This document shows, piece after piece, positions 38,247-46,620 of a DNA stretch of 64,000 nucleotides (position 1 is the stretch's first letter; each line of letters starts with the position of its first letter). Where the stretch lies: positions 461,614-525,613 of the forward strand of contig NZ_LMDV01000009.1 of assembly GCF_001425175.1 (NCBI RefSeq), given 5' to 3'. The translations under genes were made by a program, and so were the position numbers. The DNA is from Nocardioides sp. Root1257 (lineage in GTDB: Bacteria > Actinomycetota > Actinomycetes > Propionibacteriales > Nocardioidaceae). The notes under the pieces are model-generated. The model was not told where the DNA came from. It did not search any database and was given only the letters and a program-made list of their open reading frames with translations.

Positions 38247-40556
38247 GTGAGTGGTAAGCGCAGGGCCGCCGGGCCAGCCGACAAGACGACGGCGAGCCGG
38301 CCGCCGAAGCGACCGCGCACGCGCAAGCAGAAGGTGTGGCGCGTCGCCCGCTGGGTGCTCGTCGCCGGCCTGGTCGGGCTGCTCCTGGTCACCGGCGGGT
38401 TCGTGTACCTCTACCGCTCGACCGACATCCCGGACCCGAACAAGGACTTCGAGACCCAGACGTCGTTCGTCTACTACGCCAACGGCAAGGACGAGGTCGG
38501 CAGCTTCGCGACCCAGAACCGGGAGTCGATCTCCCTCAAGGAGATGCCCGACGACCTGCAGAACGCCGTCGTGGCCGCCGAGAACCGCACCTTCTGGAGC
38601 GACAGCGGCATCGACCCGCGCGGCATCCTGCGCGCGGCCTTCAGCAACGCGAAGGGCAACTCGACCCAGGGCGCGTCGACGATCACCCAGCAGTACGTGA
38701 AGATCCTCTACCTGACCCAGGAACGCTCCTACAAGCGCAAGATCAAGGAAGCGGTCCTGTCGCTGAAGCTGCAGCGGACCAAGTCGAAGTCCGAGATCCT
38801 CCAGGGCTACCTCAACACGATCTACTTCGGGCGCGGTGCGTACGGCGTCCAGGCGGCCGCGAAGGCCTACTTCGCCACGGACGCCAAGGACCTGACGCTG
38901 CGTGAGTCGGCCGTGTTGGCGAGCGTGCTCAACAACCCGACGCGCTTCGACCCCGCCAACGGCAAGGACTCGCGCGCCGCCCTCAAGGAGCGCTACGACT
39001 ACGTCCTGGACGGGATGGCCGACGCCGGCAACATCACCGCGGACGAGGCCGAGCAGGCCAAGCGCCGGCTGCCGAAGTTCCCGAAGATCCAGGCCGAGAG
39101 CAGGTACGGCGGCCAGAAGGGCCACATGCTCACGATGGTCCGCGACGAGCTGCACAAGCTCGGCTTCAAGGACGAGCAGATCGACGGCGGCGGCCTGCGC
39201 GTGACCACCACCTTCACCAAGCAGGCGATGGCGGCCGCGGAGGAGGGCGTGAAGGAGCAGCGTCCCGAGGGCAAGGAGTTCTCGGACAAGCACCTCCACA
39301 TCGCGGTCGCGACCGTCGAGCCCGGCACCGGCGCCATCCGCGGCATCTACGGCGGCCAGGACTACGTCGACTCCCAGATCAACTGGGCGACCGCCGGCGG
39401 CCAGGTCGGCTCGACGTTCAAGCCGTTCGCCGTCGCCGCGGGCCTCAAGGCCGGCTTCTCCCTCAAGGACACCTTCGACGGCAACTCGCCCTTCTACTAC
39501 AACGAGGAGGGCACCGGCGACCGGGTGCGCAACGAGGGCACCGGTTCGGACGGCCTCGGCACCGACTACGGATCGTCGGTCAGCCTGCTGCGCGGCACCG
39601 AGGACTCGATCAACACCGTCTTCGCGGACCTGACCGTCTCCCTGCCCGACGGTCCCGAGAAGATCCTCAAGACCGCCAACGACCTCGGCATCCCTGCCTG
39701 GAACAAGAACAAGGGCGGCTACAACAACCTCGACAACAGCCCCGGCCTCGAGCCCGTCTCGGGCATCGCGCTGGGCTCCGCGACCATCGCGCCCGTCAAC
39801 ATGGCCAACGCCTACGCGAGCATCGCGAACCGCGGCCGGGCCGCCGAGGCGCACGTCGTCACCAAGGTGACCGACCAGGACGGCAAGAAGCTCTACTCCT
39901 TCAAGCAGCACACCGACCGCGCGATCGCCGAGGACGTCGCCGACGACACGTCGTACGCCATGCAGCAGGTCGTCAAGGTCGGCACTGGTACGGCGGCGCT
40001 CAACCTCGGCCGCGAGGCCGCCGGCAAGACCGGCACGGCGACCAACGGCAACGACGACGTCTCCTCGGCCTGGTTCGTCGGCTACACCCCGCAGCTGTCG
40101 ACCGCGGTCATGTACGTGCGCGGCAAGGGCAACGAGCAGCTCGACGGCTGGCTGCCCGAGTACTTCGGTGGCTCCTACCCGGCGCGCACCTGGACCGACG
40201 TCATGGGCCGGGCCCTCGAGGGCACCGAGCCGGAGGACTTCCCGCCGGCCGCGAACCTCGACGGCGACGCGCCGGACGACGGCCACGCGCCGTACACCCC
40301 GCCGCCGAAGCCGTCGAAGAAGCCGAAGCCGTCGGACACCCCGAAGAACACCCCGTCCGACACGCCCACCCCGTCCGACACCCCGACGCCCTCGGACACC
40401 CCGACGCCGTCGGACACCCCGACCTGCACCTTGATCGGCGGCTGTGAGACCCCGACCGACCCGGCTTCGCCGCCGGCGACCACGCCGGCCGGCACGGCGG
40501 CCCCGGGTGCGGGCACCCGTCAGCGGCACGGTCGGCGGCGGGTCCGGCTCGGCTGA
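38247..40556 (+). CDS. ponA: Class A penicillin-binding protein (transglycosylase/transpeptidase)
   Basis: This 769-residue bifunctional cell-wall synthase has a short basic cytoplasmic tail and one membrane anchor (VARWVLVAGLVGLLLVTGGFVYLYRS). The GT51 glycosyltransferase domain shows AAENRTFWSDSGID, QGASTITQQ and GYLNTIYFGRGAYG. The transpeptidase domain has SxxK in GSTFKPF (near residue 389), SxN in DSIN and KTG in AAGKTGTATN (near 593). The C-terminus is disordered with a repeated TPSD motif (about 40350-40430). GTG start with GCGGAGC upstream. It corresponds to the ponA1 locus (Rv0050). Confidence 0.94.
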   Translation: MSGKRRAAGPADKTTASRPPKRPRTRKQKVWRVARWVLVAGLVGLLLVTGGFVYLYRSTDIPDPNKDFETQTSFVYYANGKDEVGSFATQNRESISLKEMPDDLQNAVVAAENRTFWSDSGIDPRGILRAAFSNAKGNSTQGASTITQQYVKILYLTQERSYKRKIKEAVLSLKLQRTKSKSEILQGYLNTIYFGRGAYGVQAAAKAYFATDAKDLTLRESAVLASVLNNPTRFDPANGKDSRAALKERYDYVLDGMADAGNITADEAEQAKRRLPKFPKIQAESRYGGQKGHMLTMVRDELHKLGFKDEQIDGGGLRVTTTFTKQAMAAAEEGVKEQRPEGKEFSDKHLHIAVATVEPGTGAIRGIYGGQDYVDSQINWATAGGQVGSTFKPFAVAAGLKAGFSLKDTFDGNSPFYYNEEGTGDRVRNEGTGSDGLGTDYGSSVSLLRGTEDSINTVFADLTVSLPDGPEKILKTANDLGIPAWNKNKGGYNNLDNSPGLEPVSGIALGSATIAPVNMANAYASIANRGRAAEAHVVTKVTDQDGKKLYSFKQHTDRAIAEDVADDTSYAMQQVVKVGTGTAALNLGREAAGKTGTATNGNDDVSSAWFVGYTPQLSTAVMYVRGKGNEQLDGWLPEYFGGSYPARTWTDVMGRALEGTEPEDFPPAANLDGDAPDDGHAPYTPPPKPSKKPKPSDTPKNTPSDTPTPSDTPTPSDTPTPSDTPTCTLIGGCETPTDPASPPATTPAGTAAPGAGTRQRHGRRRVRLG

Positions 40557-41998
40557 TGGCCGGGCCGGTGGGGGATCGCGCCTGGGTGGACCCCACCGTC
40601 GACGATCCTGTCGTCGGCACCCTGAGCGAGGTCGTCGGCGGGCCCGTCGGCTCCCGCGCCGGCCGGCACCCCTGGTGGACGCCGGTCCGCGTGCTGCTCG
40701 CCCTGACGGCGATCTGCATGGCGCTCGGGATGGTGCAGAAGGGCAACTGCTACGACGACACGTGGCAGGACGGCCAGGCCCGCTACAGCCACATGTGCTA
40801 CTCGGACCTGCCCTACCTCTACACCGGCCGCGGCTTCGCCGAGCTCAACTGGCCCTATTCCGACGACCAGCAGGTACGCGCCCGCTTCCCGGTGATGGAG
40901 TACCCGGTCGGGATCGCGTACTGGGCCTACGGCACCTCCTGGGTGACGCACTGGCTCAACGGGTCCCCCGACCTCGAGCCGCGGTACGGCGCACCGACGG
41001 ACCAGGTCTCCGGGTGGCCGAAGGTCCAGCGCGAGATGCGCATCTTCGTCATCGTCAACGCTCTGGGCTTCGCCGTGCTCGCGCTGCTGTGCACCTGGCT
41101 GCTGGCCGGCGTCAACCCGCGCCGGCCGTGGGACGCAGCGGCGTTCGCCCTGTCACCGGCCCTGCTGCTGACGGGCCTCGTGAACTGGGACCTGATCGCG
41201 GTCGCGTGCGTCGCCGGCGCCCTGTGGGCCTGGGCCCGGGACAGACCCGTGCTGACCGGCGTCCTGATCGGCCTCGGCACGGCGACCAAGCTGTACCCGC
41301 TGTTCCTGCTCGGTGGCGTCCTGGTCCTCTGCCTGCGCCAGCGTCGCTACCGCACCTTCGGGCTCACGGCCCTGGGCGCCGCAACCGCGTGGTTCGTGGC
41401 CAACCTGCCCGCGCTGCTGACCGGGCCCTCGGAGTGGAAGGTCTTCTGGTCGTTCAACTCCGAGCGGGGCGCCGACCTCGGCTCGATCTGGCTCGTGGTG
41501 CAGCAGGCCCTCGACACGACACCCGACCCGTTCACCTTCGAGCCGCACACGATCAACATGGTGTCCTGGGTCTTCTTCGGGCTCTGGTGCCTCGGTGTGG
41601 CCGCGCTCGGCCTGACGTCGCCCGCGAACCCGCGACTCGCGCAGCTCGGCTTCCTCGTGGTCGCGGGCTTCCTGATCGTCAACAAGGTCTACTCGCCGCA
41701 GTACGTGCTCTGGCTGCTGCCGCTCGCCGTCCTGGCGCGGCCGCGGTGGCGCGACCTGCTGATCTGGCAGGCCGGCGAGGTCCTCTACTTCGCCGCCGTG
41801 TGGTGGTACCTCGGCGGCTACCTCGCCCCCGCCGCCGGCGGTGACGCCGGCTTCTACTGGGCGGCGACGCTGCTCCGGATCGCCGCCGAGCTCTACCTCG
41901 TGGTGATGGTGGTGCGCGACGTCTGGGACCCGCGGCGCGACCCGGTACGGCAGAGCAGTCAGGTGGTCACGATGCGGTCGAACGAGGTGGCGGTGTAG
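40556..41998 (+). CDS. GT87 family membrane glycosyltransferase
   Basis: This 480-residue integral membrane protein has about ten hydrophobic helices. It corresponds in position to Rv0051, directly after ponA1. GT87 enzymes are polyprenyl-phosphate-mannose-dependent mannosyltransferases. The ATG overlaps the ponA stop by one base (TGATG), so the two are coupled. Conserved family-like blocks include FPVMEYPVGIAYW, GTATKLYPLFLLGG and VNKVYSPQYVLWLLPL. Its 3' end overlaps the convergent alanine-racemase-like gene by 40 bases. Confidence 0.85.
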   Translation: MAGPVGDRAWVDPTVDDPVVGTLSEVVGGPVGSRAGRHPWWTPVRVLLALTAICMALGMVQKGNCYDDTWQDGQARYSHMCYSDLPYLYTGRGFAELNWPYSDDQQVRARFPVMEYPVGIAYWAYGTSWVTHWLNGSPDLEPRYGAPTDQVSGWPKVQREMRIFVIVNALGFAVLALLCTWLLAGVNPRRPWDAAAFALSPALLLTGLVNWDLIAVACVAGALWAWARDRPVLTGVLIGLGTATKLYPLFLLGGVLVLCLRQRRYRTFGLTALGAATAWFVANLPALLTGPSEWKVFWSFNSERGADLGSIWLVVQQALDTTPDPFTFEPHTINMVSWVFFGLWCLGVAALGLTSPANPRLAQLGFLVVAGFLIVNKVYSPQYVLWLLPLAVLARPRWRDLLIWQAGEVLYFAAVWWYLGGYLAPAAGGDAGFYWAATLLRIAAELYLVVMVVRDVWDPRRDPVRQSSQVVTMRSNEVAV

Positions 41999-43026
41999 CG
42001 GACCCGCACGTCGATCGCGTCGCCGACGGCCGGGATCCGGGCGCCGTGGGGCACGAACAGCATCGACGCCTGCATGTGGGGCGGCTCGGCGAAGAGCCGC
42101 TGCTTGCCGTCGATCGAGAACGGCGAGCGCACGAAGCCGGCCGCGTCCATGCCGCCGCGGGCCAGGGTCGCGGCCCGGCCGCGCAGGCTGGCGTCGCCGA
42201 GCGGCGCCTCGAGGCCGATGCCGTGGGCGGTGCCGCCGCTGACGACCAGGACGTGGCCGGCCTTCGGCGCGGTGCGGTGGCGGTAGCCGAAGCCGTCGCC
42301 GCGCTCGACCTCGTGCACGTCGAGCACCGTGGCCGTGACGTGCAGCGCGGAGCGGTCGCCGAGCCAGAGGTCGGTGCCGATCCGGGGCCGGAAGGTGAAG
42401 TCGGGGTACGCCGTGCGCAGCGCGGTCAGCTCGGCGCTGCTCAGGTGGCTGACCCACACGGTGTCGAGGGGGAGCTCGGTCGCGACGACCTCGGTCATCA
42501 GGCGGTGCACCTCGGAGAGGTGCGCACCGTTGGCGAGCGGCAGGTGCAGCGCGACCCCGGCGACCTGCGCCTTCGGGTGGTCCCGCACGATCTCGGCGGT
42601 CGACCAGAGCTCGCGAGCGGTCATGCCGTGGCGCAGCATGCTGGTGGCGCGCTCGAGGACCACCCGGGCGTCGGGCTGGCGACCGAGCAGGTCGGCGAGG
42701 TCCTCGGTGCGGCTGACGGTGTGGATCACGCGGCGGGCCAGCGCCGGGTCGGAGGCGGCGGTCAGGTCGGCGGCCGCGCCGAACGGACGCCACGGGGTGA
42801 GCACGAGCAGGCTGCCGTCGTACCGGCTCGCGACCTCGGGGAGCTCCTCGTAGGTGCCGACGGCGATGGTGTCGACCCCCAGCCACTGGGCCTTGCGCGC
42901 CAGGCGGCCGAGCGTGAAGCCGTAGCCGTTGCCCTTCGCGACCGGCACCAGCCCGGGCTCGGTGTCCGCGACCGCGCACAGGTGGGCGCGCCAGCGGTCG
43001 CCGTCGATGGTCAGGGTGAGACTCAC
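41959..43026 (-). CDS. Alanine-racemase-like PLP protein
   Basis: This 355-residue fold-type III PLP protein resembles the N-terminal barrel of alanine racemase. The PLP lysine is in VPVAKGNGYGFTLGRLA, and IAVGTYEELPEV follows. The C-terminal tyrosine block of true alanine racemases is not obvious, so the substrate may differ. It is encoded immediately downstream (one base) of the FemX gene, which suggests a joint role in peptidoglycan side-chain or bridge synthesis. The stop lies inside the convergent GT87 gene. Confidence 0.75.
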   Translation of the reverse strand: MSLTLTIDGDRWRAHLCAVADTEPGLVPVAKGNGYGFTLGRLARKAQWLGVDTIAVGTYEELPEVASRYDGSLLVLTPWRPFGAAADLTAASDPALARRVIHTVSRTEDLADLLGRQPDARVVLERATSMLRHGMTARELWSTAEIVRDHPKAQVAGVALHLPLANGAHLSEVHRLMTEVVATELPLDTVWVSHLSSAELTALRTAYPDFTFRPRIGTDLWLGDRSALHVTATVLDVHEVERGDGFGYRHRTAPKAGHVLVVSGGTAHGIGLEAPLGDASLRGRAATLARGGMDAAGFVRSPFSIDGKQRLFAEPPHMQASMLFVPHGARIPAVGDAIDVRVRYTATSFDRIVTT

Positions 43027-43027
43027 G

Positions 43028-44176
43028 TCAGCCCCGCCGGCTCATGTAGACGTCGAACGCCTTGTAGAGCGCCTTGTTGAGCGGCAGGTCCCACTCGCCG
43101 ACGTACTCGACGGCCTCGCCGCCCGTGCCGACCTTGAACTGGATCAGGCCCAGGTGCGGGTCGTCGGAGGAGAGCGTGTCGGTGATGCCGCGCAGGTCGT
43201 AGACGTCGGCACCGGCGGCGATCGCGTCGCGGATCATCTGCCACTGCACCGCGTTGGAGCCGCGGACCTCGCGCTTCTCGGTCGAGGAGGCGCCGTAGGA
43301 GTACCAGGCGTGCGCGCCGACCCGGATCGCGATCGTCGCCGCGACCAGGGTGCCCTCGTGCCGGGCCGTGTAGAGCCGGATCCGGTCCGTCTCCTCGGCG
43401 CCCAGAGCGTCGACCATGGTGCGGAAGTAGGACAGCGGGCGCGGCGTGAAGTGGTCGCGCTCGGCCGTGTGCACGTAGAGGTCGTGGAAGGTCTTGAGCT
43501 CCGGCCCGATCGCAGCGCCGTCGTACGACGTGACCTCGACGCCCTCCTTGGCGGCCTTCTTGATGTTGCGGCGCCAGAGCTGGTTCATCCCGGCCAGCAC
43601 CTCGTCCTCGGTGCGGCCGGCGAGCGGGACCTGGAAGACGTACTGCGGCTGGCCCGCGGCGAACCCGCCCTCCACGGCCTGCGGCCGCCAGCCGAGGTCG
43701 CGCAGCTGCGCGACCACGCGCGCGCCGCCGTGGCTGCGCTCGGTCGGGGCGAGGTCGCCCAGGCGGTGCACGGTGTCGTCGGCGATGCCGGCCTTGACGG
43801 TGGCGGCATCCCAGCGACGGGTCACCACGGGCGGCCCCATCCGGACGCCGAAGGCCCCCGCGCCCTTCAGGTGGTCGGCCAGCGGACGCAGCCACCCGGC
43901 GAGGTCCTCGCTGTCCCAGTCGATCGACGGCCCCTCGGGGAGGTAGGCCAGGTAGCGCTTCACCCGCGGCAGCTGGCGGTAGAGCACCAGCGCCGCTCCG
44001 ACCAGATCGTCGCCCGCGAACCAGCCGACCGACTCGTGCCGCCACTCCGCCTTCACCGCGCCCCAGGCCGGGGTCTGGAGGAAGCTCGTCGAGCGCTGCC
44101 GGCGGACGAACGCCAGGTGGTCGTCGGCGGCGATCCCTCGGACGTCGAGGCGGGTCGAGAGGATCGGGGAAGTCAC
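43028..44176 (-). CDS. FemX/FemAB-type peptidyltransferase
   Basis: This 382-residue member of the FemABX family, built from two GNAT folds, adds amino acids from aminoacyl-tRNA to peptidoglycan precursors. The N-terminus contains SFLQTPAWGAVKAEWRHESVG and the middle GMNQLWRRNIKKAAKEGVEV. The C-terminal fold has SNAVQWQMIRDAIAAGADVYDLRG and GLIQFKVGTGGEAVEYVGEWD, which are characteristic. Nocardioides and Streptomyces often have LL-diaminopimelate-glycine bridges made by such enzymes. The pairing with a racemase-like gene supports a cell-wall role. Confidence 0.88.
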   Translation of the reverse strand: MTSPILSTRLDVRGIAADDHLAFVRRQRSTSFLQTPAWGAVKAEWRHESVGWFAGDDLVGAALVLYRQLPRVKRYLAYLPEGPSIDWDSEDLAGWLRPLADHLKGAGAFGVRMGPPVVTRRWDAATVKAGIADDTVHRLGDLAPTERSHGGARVVAQLRDLGWRPQAVEGGFAAGQPQYVFQVPLAGRTEDEVLAGMNQLWRRNIKKAAKEGVEVTSYDGAAIGPELKTFHDLYVHTAERDHFTPRPLSYFRTMVDALGAEETDRIRLYTARHEGTLVAATIAIRVGAHAWYSYGASSTEKREVRGSNAVQWQMIRDAIAAGADVYDLRGITDTLSSDDPHLGLIQFKVGTGGEAVEYVGEWDLPLNKALYKAFDVYMSRRG

Positions 44177-44209
44177 GGGTCGAGGCTAGCGAACGCCCCG
44201 AGCGACCGG

Positions 44210-45337
44210 TCAGTTGCTCTTGCGCACTTGGAGCTGGGTGTCCCGGGGGACGACAGGGACCCGCTGACACGCCGCGGTGACGACCGAGCAGCGCACGATC
44301 GACGCATCCGGGTAGACGCCCGACTCGGTCTGCTGGTCGTAGTAGGGCTCCCCAGTGGCGTGGAGCAGCAGGGTGGTGGGCGACTCCCAGATCGGCTGGT
44401 AGGTCCGATAGGTGGCGCCGATGTGACCCGTGAAGGTCACCTGGAGCCGCCCGGTGCGCGCGTCGCGGACCCGGATCGTGTCCGCCATCGTCCAGGGAGC
44501 GTCCTCGTCGAAACCGACGCCGCTCGTGGTGACCACGCGCTTGTCGTCCGGCGAGAACGACTCGATGCTCTCCCCCCGCACCAGCCACAGACGTCGCTGG
44601 GTGCGACTGTCGAGCATGACGCTCGAGAAGTGGCGCCCGGGGGCGCTGTAGCGGTGGGTGGCCGAGCTGCCGACCCCGGACGGGACTGCGTTGAGGTTGC
44701 GGCGGCGGTCCACGACCCGGACCTTGCCGCGGGCCGGCTGCCAGGCGGCGGTGGTGGCGACGTACTTCCCGTGCGCACGAGTGAGCGTCCGGATCAGCGC
44801 GGTGCCGTCGCCGGCGGAGAGGATCGCGGCGCCGTTGACGGTGGCGAACCGGTGAGATCCGATGACGTGACCGTCGCGGACGCGTATGGCGCGCAGGGTG
44901 CGCTCGTCCGGTGCGTGCGCGACGAACCAGGCGCCGTTGCTCGCCACGGAGTCGATCGTCAACCGCGCCTTCGCCAGCACGATCCGGCTCTTGCCCGAGG
45001 TGCTGAGGAAGTGGACCCTCGTCCCGGTGTATTGGCCGTGGGTGTCGAGGAGTGTCTGGGAGAGCAGCCAGCCACCGCGGACGTGCAACAGCTCGCCGGT
45101 GTAGCGGAACTTCCCCCCATCGGTGCGGAACCGCTCGGTCGAGATCGTGCGACCGCCGGGCAGGTGGACCTTCTCACCCGCCGTGTCGAGGTAGGGCAGG
45201 GCCGGCTTCGCCCCGACCGGCAGGTCGCCCGGGTCGACCTCGCGGTGCGGAGCGCCGGCCGTCGCTGTCGCTGGGACGGACAGGCCGAGCGTGGCGACGA
45301 TGAGCGTGCCGAGGATGGTGCGTGCCGTGCGGTTCAT
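44210..45337 (-). CDS. Secreted protein, probable beta-propeller, unknown function
   Basis: This 375-residue protein starts with a clear signal peptide (ARTILGTLIVATLGLSVPATATAGA). It continues with repeated short beta-strand blocks of the type seen in propeller proteins (GRTISTERFRTDGGKFRYTGELL, RVRDGHVIGSHRFATVN, RVRDARTGRLQVTFTGHIG). No catalytic motif or lipobox is visible. Cysteines occur only near the C-terminus (RCSVVTAACQRV) and could form one disulfide. ATG at 45337. It is divergent from the ECF sigma gene across 201 bases that also hold a GC-rich hairpin (TCGGGG/CCCCGA arms near 45430-45450). I do not recognise its family. Confidence 0.65.
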   Translation of the reverse strand: MNRTARTILGTLIVATLGLSVPATATAGAPHREVDPGDLPVGAKPALPYLDTAGEKVHLPGGRTISTERFRTDGGKFRYTGELLHVRGGWLLSQTLLDTHGQYTGTRVHFLSTSGKSRIVLAKARLTIDSVASNGAWFVAHAPDERTLRAIRVRDGHVIGSHRFATVNGAAILSAGDGTALIRTLTRAHGKYVATTAAWQPARGKVRVVDRRRNLNAVPSGVGSSATHRYSAPGRHFSSVMLDSRTQRRLWLVRGESIESFSPDDKRVVTTSGVGFDEDAPWTMADTIRVRDARTGRLQVTFTGHIGATYRTYQPIWESPTTLLLHATGEPYYDQQTESGVYPDASIVRCSVVTAACQRVPVVPRDTQLQVRKSN

Positions 45338-45538
45338 ACCCGACACAGCGCCGATCGGCCCGTCCGCGTTACGACCGGACGCGGGAATGGGCCGAATCAC
45401 CTGCGCACTCACCCGGTCCGGGCGAGGATCGGGGGCCGATCCCCCCGAACAATGTGGACAGGGAGGTATCAGGAGCTCGCCCACCCTCTCCTCAGTGGCG
45501 TGATCCTGATCGACAGACAACCGGGAGCGACACGTCGC

Positions 45539-46153
45539 ATGACCAGGAGCGGTGGCCAGCGGGCCGACGACGACCGGGCCGACGACGCGCGCCCGGGAGC
45601 CGTGTGGGCCGAGGCGACCGACGGCTTCAACCGGTGGGTGGCGGGTGACCCGACCGGCCTCGACGACCTCGTCGCCGTGATGACCCCGGTGCTCTGGCAC
45701 GTCGTGCGCGCCTACCGCCTGCCGGAGGCCGCCGCCGAGGACGTCATCCAGAACACCTGGCTCGCCCTCGTACGCCGGCGCGCGGCGATCATCGACCCGG
45801 TGGCCGTGGGCGGCTGGCTGACGACGACGGCACGCCGCGAGGCGTGGCGCACCGCGGGCGCGAAGACGACCCCCACCCCGGTCGAGGACGACGACCTCGC
45901 CCAGGCGCTGCCGCGCCAGCGCTCGGCGGAGGACAGCGTCGTCCAGCACGACGAGGGCGACCGCCTGTGGCACGCCGTCGACGGGCTGCCGGAGCGCTGC
46001 CGCCGGCTGCTGCGGATCGTCGCGTTCGAGAACCGCCCCGACTATCGCGAGCTGGCCACCGAGCTCGGGATGCCCGTCGGCAGCATCGGCCCCACCCGGG
46101 GACGGTGCCTCGCCAAGCTGCGCGTCGCGCTCATCGAAGCAGGGGGAATCTGA
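45539..46153 (+). CDS. ECF-type sigma factor leading the CHAT/subtilase operon
   Basis: This 204-residue sigma-70 family protein has region 2 (about 38-100, LVAVMTPVLWHVVRAYRLPEAAAEDVIQNTWLALVRRR...GGWLTTTARREAWR) and region 4 (about 145-195, LPERCRRLLRIVAFENRPDYRELATELGMPVGSIGPTRGRCLAKLR). Region 4 is complete. No membrane anti-sigma gene is adjacent, unlike sigM. The next gene overlaps its stop (TGATG), so it is co-translated with the protease set. It probably drives transcription of this operon or of a private regulon. Confidence 0.88.
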   Translation: MTRSGGQRADDDRADDARPGAVWAEATDGFNRWVAGDPTGLDDLVAVMTPVLWHVVRAYRLPEAAAEDVIQNTWLALVRRRAAIIDPVAVGGWLTTTARREAWRTAGAKTTPTPVEDDDLAQALPRQRSAEDSVVQHDEGDRLWHAVDGLPERCRRLLRIVAFENRPDYRELATELGMPVGSIGPTRGRCLAKLRVALIEAGGI

Positions 46154-46614
46154 TGTCCGAGCTGAGCAGGGATGCGCTCCTGAACATCGTGCGCGACGCC
46201 TACGAGCGCCACGACCCGGTGCCGGACCACCTCGTCGCCGCCATGCAGGCGGCGGCCGCGATGGCCGCCTCCGACCTCGACCTCGAGCTGATGGAGCTCG
46301 TCGAGCGCTCGACCGAGCTGGCCGGGGCCCGCGGCTCGACGTCGTACACGCTGCGCTTCGTGCACGGCGACACCGACCTGCTGCTGAGGATCGCCGTCGA
46401 CAACGGCCGGTCCCGCGTCGACGGCTGGATCGTGCCGGCCGAACCCATGACGATCCGCGCGCTGCCCGGCGAGGAGCCTGTCACGCACGAGGCGGTCGTG
46501 AGCGACTCGGGACGGTTCGCGCTCACCGACCTGCCGGTCGGGCTGATGCGTCTGCGGCTGGAGCCGCACGACGGCTCACGCCCGGCCTTCGCCACCCCCA
46601 CCTTCGAGATCTGA
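46153..46614 (+). CDS. Small CHAT-operon protein with carboxypeptidase-regulatory-like tail
   Basis: This 153-residue protein has a helical N-terminal part (1-75; LLNIVRDAYERHDPVPDHLVAAMQAAAAMAASDLDLELMELVE) and a beta-rich C-terminal part (80-153) whose final repeat (SDSGRFALTDLPVGLMRLRLEP) resembles carboxypeptidase-regulatory-like modules. It has no membrane segment or zinc motif. Sitting directly between the sigma factor and the subtilase, it could act as a soluble anti-sigma or sensing subunit. That is inference from position. I do not recognise a named family. Confidence 0.7.
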   Translation: MSELSRDALLNIVRDAYERHDPVPDHLVAAMQAAAAMAASDLDLELMELVERSTELAGARGSTSYTLRFVHGDTDLLLRIAVDNGRSRVDGWIVPAEPMTIRALPGEEPVTHEAVVSDSGRFALTDLPVGLMRLRLEPHDGSRPAFATPTFEI

Positions 46615-46620
46615 GGACCC

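Noticed and set aside
40350..40430. Tandem repeats considered as a CRISPR-like array
   Set aside because: They encode a TPSD-type disordered tail of the penicillin-binding protein in frame.
42929..45538. Long upstream extension of the ECF sigma factor frame
   Set aside because: It runs antisense to femX and the secreted protein gene. The ATG at 45539 begins the recognisable protein.
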